Origin: Terriglobia bacterium
Lineage (GTDB): Bacteria > Acidobacteriota > Terriglobia > Terriglobales > Acidobacteriaceae
NCBI GenBank assembly: GCA_020073565.1
Contig: JAIQEY010000006.1
Span: 84,907 to 148,906 of the forward strand
Length of the DNA stretch: 64,000 nt
Direction: 5' to 3'
Shown: one piece after another, positions 54,823-62,810 of the stretch
Layout: each line of letters begins with the position of its first letter
How positions within the stretch are numbered: the stretch's first letter is position 1
Translations under genes and position numbers: made by a program
The notes under the pieces: generated by a model
Told to the model about the DNA's origin: nothing
Databases searched by the model: none
Seen by the model: the letters and a program-made list of their open reading frames with translations, nothing else

Positions 54823-55448
54823 GCACTCAGGAAAGAATCAAAGTGATGGTGGTGGACGACCATCCTCTGATGCGAGTCGGGGTGGCTGCCATCATCAATG
54901 CTCGATCGAATATGACCGTGGTCGCCCAAACCGGCACCGGGGAGGAAGCGGTCGCACTCTTTCACCAGCACCAGCCCGACATTACGCTGATGGACCTTCG
55001 GCTTCCGAAGATGAGCGGCGTGGACGCGATCCTTGCGATCCGCGCGCGCTATCCCAAATCACGGTTCGTTGTCCTGACGACTTATGAAGGAGACGAGGAC
55101 ATCCACCGGGCGTTCGAGGCTGGAGCGCAAGGCTACGTGATCAAGGGGATGCCGTACCAGACTCTGATCGACGCCTTGTTGCGCGTTCACTCGGGAGGAC
55201 GCTTTCTTCCTCCTCCGGTGGTGCGAGCCCTGGAATCGCGTATGCCGGACTGCGACCTCAGCCCGAGAGAACAAGAGGTGCTGCAACTCCTGGTGAACGG
55301 CAAATCCAACAAGGAAATTGCCAGCGAACTGGGCATCACCAATGCCACCGTCAAGTGTCATGTCAGTACGATTCTGATGCGACTCAATGTAAGCGACCGC
55401 ACCCAGGCCGTGGTCGCGGCGCTGCAAAGAGGCTTGGTCCATCTATAG
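54819..55448 (+). CDS. NarL/LuxR-type response regulator
   Basis: The 209-residue regulator has a receiver domain (about 7-122; VMVVDDHPLMRVG, phospho-acceptor Asp in DITLMDLRLPKMSG, VLTTYEGDED, YVIKGMPYQTL) and a GerE/LuxR helix-turn-helix (about 142-205; LSPREQEVLQLLVNGKSNKEIASELGITNATVKCHVSTILMRL). The start is GTG 54819 inside the GTGA overlap with the kinase stop, so the two are coupled and form one two-component system. Its targets are probably the neighbouring TonB receptor, GH35 and GH53 genes (inference from position). Confidence 0.96.
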   Translation: MSTQERIKVMVVDDHPLMRVGVAAIINARSNMTVVAQTGTGEEAVALFHQHQPDITLMDLRLPKMSGVDAILAIRARYPKSRFVVLTTYEGDEDIHRAFEAGAQGYVIKGMPYQTLIDALLRVHSGGRFLPPPVVRALESRMPDCDLSPREQEVLQLLVNGKSNKEIASELGITNATVKCHVSTILMRLNVSDRTQAVVAALQRGLVHL

Positions 55449-55471
55449 GGATATCGTTTTCGAATTGTCAA

Positions 55472-57016
55472 TCACTGGGTCGGGTTCCGGGGAAACTTCA
55501 AGTAGGGCAGGCGCACGTTGTCGATGATCACCTGGTCAGCGCGGATATTGTCAGGCGCCTCGAAGCTTTTCGCGCCGGCACTGGTAACAAAATCGTCTTG
55601 ATCGACGCCATCGCCGCTGACTCCCAAACCACCCACCAACACTCCGTTCTTGTAGAGAGGAACGCTTCCGGGAAAAAAGACGATCCCATTCTGATTGGGG
55701 TTCCCCGCTTGGGAACCTTGGGTGCATGGATGGTCGATGTCAAATGTGTAGAGATTGAAGAAGGGCCCCGGACCGGAGCCGTCAATGCCCGGCGGGAAAA
55801 AAGGCTGCGCGCCGAAGCCAATGGTGCGGTTGGTTACAGCTGTCCCCGCCGGAACTCCGGGGAGATCTGGAGTGCCTGCGGGCCCCCCGAAATAGGTCAC
55901 ATTGCGGGCCTTGGCGACGGCCACGTCGATGCTGAAAACAGTTGCGTCCGGCATGCGGTGCAGGCCCAAGACCGTGCCGTCCAGGTCCGTGACTGCTATC
56001 GTCATTCTCGTGCGCGAGCCGGGGGGCAGACGAATCACCGCTCGCGTGATCTCGGCAGTGGCCACTGCCTGGCTGATTATGTTCGCGACGTCATTCTGAG
56101 TCAGACCAGAGACTCCTGCTGTTGGTCCGACCAGATCGCCTTCCGGAGGCAATCCACCATTCAGCGGCCCTAACACATACGTGCCGGCCACAGTTCCAGG
56201 ACCGATGCCGTTCGGGGCAGTGGTCTGGTTCACGAAGGGCAAGGCGATGCCCCCGATGATGACCACTCCGGGCGGGGGCAACTGTGATGCATTCGGGAGC
56301 AGACCGGCCTGGGACGCACCTGAAAAGGCGGCGAACTCTGCTGCTTCTCGCGATGTGCTGACCACTCCTACTCCGCCAACCGCATACCCGTTCTTGAAAA
56401 GTGGAACCCCTCCTGGATTCACGGCGGTTGGATCGCTGTCCATGGTGTCCGCCTTGCCGGTGATAATGCCTAACCCCAAACTGAGCCCGTCAATCGAACG
56501 GGATGGGTCGATGTTTTTCCCCGGCAAGAACGTGGTATTCAGCGAACAGCCGCGGTTGGTGTTTTCGATCCCATACAAATCGCCGTTGGAAGCGTTCGCG
56601 ACGCCCGGCGGAAAGTGAATTCCACTGATGAAGCGCACAGTACGGCTCGAAAGTGGAGCCTGGTTGTTGCTGAAAAGGGCAGCCGTGCGAGCCACGGCGA
56701 CGGCGAGTTCTTCACTGTCGACTGCCACTCCGAAGTTGCCGGTCGATGTTGTGGGTGCTCCCGCGTTTTGAAACACCGCCAGAATTCCTCCGGCGCGGTC
56801 GACCACCGCGATGACCATGGGAACGTTCAACGACTGAGCAGCATTTTCGACGACTTGCTGCACGTCGGCGGCAGCGAGCGGGACCGCAGGAGGTGGCGGC
56901 GGAGAATTGGAAGGCGCGTTACCGCTGCTGCAAGCGATCAGCAGAGTTGCAAGAAGGAGGAGAAATAAAGAGCCGCAGACAGCCAGTGCGGATTGACCCC
57001 AACGAAAGTGGCTCAT
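55472..57016 (-). CDS. Lipoprotein with two HbpS/GlcG-like domains
   Basis: The 514-residue protein has a lipobox (LLLATLLIACSSG; Cys at about residue 29), so it should be lipid-anchored, then a Pro-rich spacer. Two related domains follow. The first (about 48-265) starts ADVQQVVENAAQSLNVPMVIAVVDRAGGILAVFQ and has GGVPLFKNGYAVGGVGVVS. The second (about 300-500) starts NDVANIISQAVATAEITRAVIR and has GSVPLYKNGVLVGGLGVSGDG. This pattern is that of the HbpS/GlcG (DUF336) haem- or corrinoid-binding family, usually one domain of about 140 residues. Here each domain is enlarged by insertions. The ligand and role are unknown. It is convergent with the LuxR-type regulator. Confidence 0.8.
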   Translation of the reverse strand: MSHFRWGQSALAVCGSLFLLLLATLLIACSSGNAPSNSPPPPPAVPLAAADVQQVVENAAQSLNVPMVIAVVDRAGGILAVFQNAGAPTTSTGNFGVAVDSEELAVAVARTAALFSNNQAPLSSRTVRFISGIHFPPGVANASNGDLYGIENTNRGCSLNTTFLPGKNIDPSRSIDGLSLGLGIITGKADTMDSDPTAVNPGGVPLFKNGYAVGGVGVVSTSREAAEFAAFSGASQAGLLPNASQLPPPGVVIIGGIALPFVNQTTAPNGIGPGTVAGTYVLGPLNGGLPPEGDLVGPTAGVSGLTQNDVANIISQAVATAEITRAVIRLPPGSRTRMTIAVTDLDGTVLGLHRMPDATVFSIDVAVAKARNVTYFGGPAGTPDLPGVPAGTAVTNRTIGFGAQPFFPPGIDGSGPGPFFNLYTFDIDHPCTQGSQAGNPNQNGIVFFPGSVPLYKNGVLVGGLGVSGDGVDQDDFVTSAGAKSFEAPDNIRADQVIIDNVRLPYLKFPRNPTQ

Positions 57017-57169
57017 TCCACCTCAAAGACTCGCCGGTGGGACAGACTCGGCGGCGAGGAGTCTGGAGAACTCCTGTCTATCCGGAATGTTAATACGACT
57101 CCCCCTGTGGAAACGAGGGGGCTGATACCTTCGTGTAACCACAGTGATCACCCATGGAGGCTCGTAACG

Positions 57170-57197
57170 TTGACATTCCCCGTTCGTATGACACAAT
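57170..57197 (+). promoter_or_regulatory. Predicted promoter of the FecR-domain gene
   Basis: TTGACA (57170-57175) is followed after 16 nt by CACAAT (57192-57197), four of six matches to TATAAT, 43 nt before the TTG start. Judged by eye. Confidence 0.4.
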
Positions 57198-57239
57198 TCG
57201 TTATCCCCCAAAAAAGTTAGAACAAGGAAGGGGCCTGTC

Positions 57240-58052
57240 TTGATTCCATTCAGACGTCTTATCGCTGGATTACTGTGTCTTTTGTTGTCGCCAATGCCTT
57301 CGCTGTGCGAGCCCGGGGCGGGAGGACAATCTGCGGGACAGATTAGTGCGCTGATTCCATCGGCCACGCGGAACGCCAAGCCAACCAAAGCCAAAGACAA
57401 CCTGGAATGGAATGATCTGCTCAAGACCGAACAGAAAGGCCGTCTGCGCGCCGGCCTCACCGACGGGTCCATCCTCAGCTTGGGTTCGAACAGTGAGCTG
57501 CGGGTGGTGCAGCACGATGCTGCCTCCCAACAGACCGCGCTCGAAATGAATCTCGGAAAGGTCCGGAGCAAGGTCGTCAAGGTTACGCAGCCCGCCGGCA
57601 AGTTCGAGATGAAGACACCGAACGCCGTGATCGGCGTAATCGGTACTGACTTCTATGTAAGCTACGACAGCAATAAGACCACGGTCATCTGCTATACGGG
57701 GAAGGTCTCAGTCACCCCGATCGGCAACGCAAAGGTTGTCAAGAATTCCGGGGATTCAAGTCAGAATCAGATCCTGGTCAGCGCCGGGCAGATGGTCGTG
57801 ATCAGCTCCGAGATTCCGCCTGCAGGTTTTGAACCTCAGTCCACTCCAGCCGATGTGCAGCGCGCCAGCATCGAGGAGACGTCCGTGCCCGATCCGCTGC
57901 CTCCGTTTCGGCATCCGCATCTGGTACGCAACGTTATGATTGGTGCTGGAGTTGCTGCTGCAGGATGGGCGATCGGGGTGACACAGCTCAACACGAGTCC
58001 GAGTGTGCCGACCAGACCAACAGGATGCCCTCCGCAAAGCCCCAAGTGTTGA
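57240..58052 (+). CDS. FecR-domain exported protein
   Basis: The 270-residue protein has a signal peptide (RRLIAGLLCLLLSPMPSLC) and a FecR domain (about residues 55-155): NDLLKTEQKGRLRAGLTDGSILSLGSNSELRV and the hallmark TPNAVIGVIGTDFYVSY. A hydrophobic segment (about 228-248) follows, and the tail ends in CPPQSPKC. Classical FecR proteins pass a signal from a receptor to a sigma factor; stand-alone FecR domains like this one occur beside CHASE2 cyclases. The start is a TTG at 57240 with GGAAGGGG 7 nt upstream. The cyclase gene follows 68 nt later on the same strand. Confidence 0.88.
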   Translation: MIPFRRLIAGLLCLLLSPMPSLCEPGAGGQSAGQISALIPSATRNAKPTKAKDNLEWNDLLKTEQKGRLRAGLTDGSILSLGSNSELRVVQHDAASQQTALEMNLGKVRSKVVKVTQPAGKFEMKTPNAVIGVIGTDFYVSYDSNKTTVICYTGKVSVTPIGNAKVVKNSGDSSQNQILVSAGQMVVISSEIPPAGFEPQSTPADVQRASIEETSVPDPLPPFRHPHLVRNVMIGAGVAAAGWAIGVTQLNTSPSVPTRPTGCPPQSPKC

Positions 58053-58120
58053 TAGCGATTTAGTTTGCCCATCAATACCATGCGTCGCTGGTCTTCAGGC
58101 TGCGGCCGCTTGGAATCGCG

Positions 58121-60493
58121 ATGGTTATGAGGCTCCGCGAACAAAGGTGGTCCCGCTGGTCAGCGAGGCTGGGTCGATTTTCAGCTCGACAGGTGGACCT
58201 CGCTCTCGCCTTGCTGGTCACCCTGGCAGGCCTCGCGCTGTTTGCTTTTGCCGGGATCGGTGGCAACACGCGGGCTGGTTTTCTTTTCCTGCAAAACGTT
58301 GAGCAGCGTTCTCTGGATATGCGCTTCGCCGCACGCGGAGAGCGGCCGCACGACGAACGCATCGTGATCGTTGGCATCGACGAAAAAACTCTCCAGAACA
58401 TAGGCGCCTTCCCCTTGCCACGCACCTCTTACGCATTGCTGGTGAACCGGTTGAGCGCGGGCGGCGCGGGGGTGATCGCATTTGACGCTACGTTCCCAAC
58501 GCCGGAGAGCAACTCTGCCCAGCAGGCGCTTCACCAGTTGCAGCGCGAGCTTGGTCCCTCGGCTCCCGCGAGCGTCACCAACAAGATCCAACAACTCGAA
58601 GCTGCCGGCGATCACGACGCCTTGTTTGCTGCCTCCCTGCAACAGTCCGGCAGGGTAGTCCTCGGGCATCTCTTCCTGGACCGGGAGCGTGCCCAATCGT
58701 CCGACGCTAAACGGGCGGAAGAATACTTCAACATTATTTGGGCGAAGGCGTTTCCCCAGGTGCTCAAAGTGAAGTCGCAGGACCGCGACTTCGATATGGG
58801 TCACGCCTGGTTGGAGAATGGTGGCGGCGTGTACCCGGGCGCGGAAGCGAACCTCGCTCAACTGGCCGAGTCCGCTGCCTCGTACGGTTTCTTTAACACC
58901 ACCCCCGATCCGGATGGCACGTTGCGGCGGGCTTTGCTCATCGTTCGCTATCAGGACCAGGACTTCTTTCCCTCGCTGGCGATGCAGACGCTGCGCGAAT
59001 ACGAGAAGATTCCGGATCAGGAGATCGTGGCGTACATCTCTGAAAACGGGCTGGAGCGTATCCAATTCGGCCGCCACAACCTGCGACCCTGGCACGATGG
59101 CAGTGTACTCATCAACTATGCGGGTCCGTACCACACCTATCAGCACTACTCGATGTGGGATGTGATCAGTGGCAGCGTGCCTCCCGACACATTCAAGGAC
59201 AAGATCGTGCTGGTGGGCGGCACCGCTCTCGGCATCGGCGATTTGCGCAGCACCCCCTTCCAAAAGCAGGATGCGGGGTACATGGGGGTTGAGGTACACG
59301 CCAACATCATTGACAACCTGCTCCACACCGACGAGAAGGGACGCAGTTTCCTCACACGCGGCCTGCATGAGGAAATGATCGACACCGGGTTCATCCTGCT
59401 GTTTGGCCTGGTCTTCGGATTCTGGTTCAGCCGCATTAAGCCGCTGTACTCAACCATCTCGCTGTTCTTAACCCTCGGCGCATTCGCCTGGTTTATCTAC
59501 TACAGCTTCGCGCACTGGGGACTTTGGCTGAGCTGTGTGGTTCCCGCGGGCACGCTGGTGGTCAACTATGCAGTCATCACCAGCTTCCGGATGATCTTTG
59601 AGGAGGGCGAGAAGAGAAAGATCCGCAAGACTTTCTCGCAGTACCTTTCACCCGGCGTGATCGCGCTGATCGAAAAAGATCCGCAGAAATACATCCGGCC
59701 GGGCGGAGAGACCAAGGAACTCACGGTCATGTTCAGCGACATCCGCGGTTTCACCACGCTTTCCGAGGGCCTGAGCGCGGATGAACTGGTGCTCCTGCTG
59801 AATGAATATCTGGGAGAAATGACCGACGTCCTTTTCCGCAGCCTGGGAACGCTCGACAAATATATCGGCGACGCCATCATGGCATTCTGGGGATCGCCCT
59901 ATCCTCAGACCGATCATGCGTACCGCGCGTGTGCCTGCTCGTTGGAGATGGTTTGCAGCCTGGACAAACTCAACGCCCGATGGCAGGCGCAAGGACGAAA
60001 GCAGATCTCGATTGGAGTGGGCTTGAACACCGGCCCGGTCAATGTGGGCAACATGGGTTCTGCGAAGCGGCTGGCTTGGACCGTGATGGGTGACAACGTG
60101 AACCTCGCGTCCCGACTGGAGGGCCTGACCAAGGAATACCGCACCCGCATCGTCATCAGCGAAGGAACATACCGTCAAATCGCCGACAAGTTTGTCTGCC
60201 GCGACTTGGACAAGATCCGCGTGAAGGGCAAGCTGCAACCGGTAACGATCTACGAACTGCTGGATTTCGCCCAGGAAAAGGAAAAATACGAGCCACTGCT
60301 CTCCCGCTTCAATCACGCGATGGAAGCGTATCGCGAGCAGAACTGGCAAGAAGCGGCTAGCCGGTTGGGAGAAATGCTGACCCGGTTTCCGGACGATGGT
60401 CCCACGCAGATTTTTCTGGACCGCGTATTGGAGTTCATGCAGAACGCGCCCGAGCCCGATTGGGATGGAGTTTACGTGATGAAGACGAAGTAG
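58121..60493 (+). CDS. CHASE2-domain class III adenylate/guanylate cyclase
   Basis: The 790-residue membrane cyclase has an N-terminal helix (about 26-46). The extracytoplasmic CHASE2 sensor domain (about 60-390) includes LDMRFAARGERPHDERIVIVGIDEKTL, GVIAFDATFPTPE and DKIVLVGGTALGIGD. Three membrane helices follow (about 420-490), then a class III cyclase domain (about 530-715). Both metal aspartates are visible in TVMFSDIRGFTTLSEG and DKYIGDAIMAFWG, with the purine/ribose segment WTVMGDNVNLASRLEG. A short TPR-like tail (NHAMEAYREQNWQEAASRLGEML) ends it. It should make cAMP or cGMP in response to a periplasmic signal. The preceding FecR gene is a likely partner. Confidence 0.94.
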   Translation: MVMRLREQRWSRWSARLGRFSARQVDLALALLVTLAGLALFAFAGIGGNTRAGFLFLQNVEQRSLDMRFAARGERPHDERIVIVGIDEKTLQNIGAFPLPRTSYALLVNRLSAGGAGVIAFDATFPTPESNSAQQALHQLQRELGPSAPASVTNKIQQLEAAGDHDALFAASLQQSGRVVLGHLFLDRERAQSSDAKRAEEYFNIIWAKAFPQVLKVKSQDRDFDMGHAWLENGGGVYPGAEANLAQLAESAASYGFFNTTPDPDGTLRRALLIVRYQDQDFFPSLAMQTLREYEKIPDQEIVAYISENGLERIQFGRHNLRPWHDGSVLINYAGPYHTYQHYSMWDVISGSVPPDTFKDKIVLVGGTALGIGDLRSTPFQKQDAGYMGVEVHANIIDNLLHTDEKGRSFLTRGLHEEMIDTGFILLFGLVFGFWFSRIKPLYSTISLFLTLGAFAWFIYYSFAHWGLWLSCVVPAGTLVVNYAVITSFRMIFEEGEKRKIRKTFSQYLSPGVIALIEKDPQKYIRPGGETKELTVMFSDIRGFTTLSEGLSADELVLLLNEYLGEMTDVLFRSLGTLDKYIGDAIMAFWGSPYPQTDHAYRACACSLEMVCSLDKLNARWQAQGRKQISIGVGLNTGPVNVGNMGSAKRLAWTVMGDNVNLASRLEGLTKEYRTRIVISEGTYRQIADKFVCRDLDKIRVKGKLQPVTIYELLDFAQEKEKYEPLLSRFNHAMEAYREQNWQEAASRLGEMLTRFPDDGPTQIFLDRVLEFMQNAPEPDWDGVYVMKTK

Positions 60494-60616
60494 CGGCGCC
60501 ATTTTTCCCTCAGCGAGACTAGTGACGAAACGTAGTCGCATGCTGCGGTTTTCTTTGCATATGCAGGGCGGCTATGGTACCAAGGGAAATAGATCTCCTT
60601 GGGATGGTGCTGACGG

Positions 60617-62794
60617 GTGCAGACAGGCGGCCGTGCGCTCCGGTGGTTCCTTTCATGTCTGCCGTGCTTTGCAGTTTTTCTGTGCTTGTTTGTTCCGTCG
60701 TCCCTGCTCTTCGCACGCCAGGCGCAAGGCCAATCCAACCGTCGTATTCCGGAGCGCTCCCCAGCCAGTACTGCCACGGTACAGGGGGTGATTCGTGATT
60801 CGCAGGGTCGTGCGATTCCCGGTGTGCAGCTTGATCTGCGGAGTACGGCCAATGATCAACATTACTCCGCTGCCACCGACGTGGAAGGCATCTTCCGTCT
60901 GCGAGATGTCCACTGGGGAGTTTATGAAGTCAAACTTATCCGGGAAGGATTCCAGAGGCAGATCATTCCCAGCTTCCAGGTGAGCGGACCAGTCACCGTC
61001 CTCCAACTCGCGCTACGCGAGTCAGACGAGAAGCTTCCGGCAGCTAGGTGCCCATCCGGTGTGCCGGGAACACCGTGTACTTCTGTACCTGCAGGTCCTA
61101 CTACTCCTTATCCGGGGTTACGCAGCCCCGCTTCTCAAGGAACGCCCGCAGAAGCCACACCGGAGCAAATCCCTCCCGATTCCGCGAATTTCTCACCTGA
61201 CCCCGATCGCTGGGACATCGCCATGCCCGAGTGGCGCCGCTACGAAAGGCAGCCCGATACGCCCTACGTGAAAGGACACTGGTACGATCCTTTCAATCGC
61301 AGCCGGATCAAAGGCGACTACCCGATCTTCGGCCAGCGCTGGTTCTTTAATTTCACAGGGACGAGCGAAACCGGGTTCGATGGTCGTCGCCTGCCGGTCC
61401 CGAGTGGCTTGAATTCCGTGGATCCCGGCGGCAGCGGGTTCTTTGGACGGGGTGAGCAGGCATTCGTTTCTGAGAACCTGCGTTTGTCGTTCGACCTCTT
61501 CCGCGGGGATACTAGTTTTCGCCCTGTGGACTTTCGCATTCGCCTCACACCGGGGATCAACCTCAATTTCTTGCAGACGCGTGAACGCGGCCTTGTGAAC
61601 ATCGACACGCGCAAGGGCACAAACCGCCTCGACACGCATGTCGGCTTGCAGGAGGGCTTTGTCGAAGCCAAACTGCGTGACTTGAGTCCCAACTATGATT
61701 TCGTTTCCCTGCGGGCTGGAATCCAGCAGTTCACTAGCGACTTCCGGGGATTTCTTTTCTCGGAAGAGCAGCCGGGTGTTCGAATCTTCGGGAACCTGTG
61801 CTCCAACCGGCTGGCTTACAACCTTGCCTGGTTTCACTTGCTCGAAAAAAATACCAACAGCGGCCTGAACACGCTCCACAATCGAGGTCAGCAGGTTTAC
61901 GTCGCGAACTTCTACATTCAGGACTTCCTCGCCAAGGGCTACACCAGCGAATTCAGTTTCCATTACAACCGGGACGATGCCAGCGTTCACTATGACGACA
62001 ACGGTTTCCTGGTGCGCCCGGCGCCGGTGGGAGCGGTAGTCAATGGCACGGTCCACCCCCACAATATTCGGGCTTATTATCTGGGATGGGCGGGTAACGG
62101 CCACATCGGACGCCTGAACGTGAGTAATGCCTTCTACCAGGCGCTGGGGCACGACGACTTCAATACGATCGCAGGACGGCACGTTAACATCAACGCGCAG
62201 ATGGCGGCTCTGGAACTCTCCGTCGACAAGGACTGGGTGCGCTACCGCGCCTCGTTTTTTTACGCTTCCGGCGATTCCAGTAGTCGCTCCGGCGCTTCCC
62301 GCACGGACGGTACCGCGCGCGGTTTCGACTCGATTGTGGACAACACTCACTTTGCCGGGACCGACTTCAGCTTCTGGGACCGCGAAGGTATTCGCCTTAC
62401 GGCCACTGGTGTGGCCCTGACAACTCCTCTGAGCCTGCTTCCGAATCTGCGGTCGAGCAAGGAAGAGGGCCAGGCGAACTTCGTAAACCCGGGGATTTAC
62501 ATTCTCAACCTGGGAGCAGACTTCGATGTGACGCCGAAGCTGCGCGCGTTCGTCAACTCGAACTACTTGCGATTCGACCGCACCGAGCCGCTGGAGTTGT
62601 TGCTGTTCCAGCGTCCGGTCCATCACAGCATTGGGACGGATTTTGGCGCGGGCTTCGAGTACCGCCCGCCACTGAGCGAAAACATCGTCGTCCGCGGCGG
62701 TGCATCGGCGCTGGTGCCGGGGCAAAGTACGGAAGATATCTACAACGGCAGGGTTCTGTTTTCTGTGTTTGCCAACGTGAAGTTTCAGTTCTGA
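60617..62794 (+). CDS. Large outer-membrane beta-barrel protein with carboxypeptidase-regulatory domain
   Basis: The 725-residue protein has an export signal (CLPCFAVFLCLFVPSSLLFARQAQG) and a CarboxypepD_reg-like domain (about residues 50-135, ATVQGVIRDSQGRAIPGVQLDLRS and GVYEVKLIREGFQRQ). A Pro-rich spacer follows. The remaining 500 residues have alternating aromatic strands of a porin-like barrel, ending in VFANVKFQF. It lacks a TonB plug. The start is GTG 60617. The following gene encodes a multihaem cytochrome and begins 16 nt after its stop, so the pair may form a porin-cytochrome conduit for electrons across the outer membrane (inference). An alternative is a porin for an unrelated substrate. 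Confidence 0.78.
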   Translation: MQTGGRALRWFLSCLPCFAVFLCLFVPSSLLFARQAQGQSNRRIPERSPASTATVQGVIRDSQGRAIPGVQLDLRSTANDQHYSAATDVEGIFRLRDVHWGVYEVKLIREGFQRQIIPSFQVSGPVTVLQLALRESDEKLPAARCPSGVPGTPCTSVPAGPTTPYPGLRSPASQGTPAEATPEQIPPDSANFSPDPDRWDIAMPEWRRYERQPDTPYVKGHWYDPFNRSRIKGDYPIFGQRWFFNFTGTSETGFDGRRLPVPSGLNSVDPGGSGFFGRGEQAFVSENLRLSFDLFRGDTSFRPVDFRIRLTPGINLNFLQTRERGLVNIDTRKGTNRLDTHVGLQEGFVEAKLRDLSPNYDFVSLRAGIQQFTSDFRGFLFSEEQPGVRIFGNLCSNRLAYNLAWFHLLEKNTNSGLNTLHNRGQQVYVANFYIQDFLAKGYTSEFSFHYNRDDASVHYDDNGFLVRPAPVGAVVNGTVHPHNIRAYYLGWAGNGHIGRLNVSNAFYQALGHDDFNTIAGRHVNINAQMAALELSVDKDWVRYRASFFYASGDSSSRSGASRTDGTARGFDSIVDNTHFAGTDFSFWDREGIRLTATGVALTTPLSLLPNLRSSKEEGQANFVNPGIYILNLGADFDVTPKLRAFVNSNYLRFDRTEPLELLLFQRPVHHSIGTDFGAGFEYRPPLSENIVVRGGASALVPGQSTEDIYNGRVLFSVFANVKFQF

Positions 62795-62810
62795 ACGCAC
62801 TTGAGGGAAT

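Noticed and set aside
58181-59368. 395-codon minus-strand ORF
   Set aside because: Antisense shadow of the CHASE2 cyclase; residue composition is not protein-like and no motif is seen.
61193-62800. 535-codon minus-strand ORF
   Set aside because: It is the antisense shadow of the outer-membrane barrel gene and shows no recognisable domain; low-stop antisense frames are common in GC-rich DNA.
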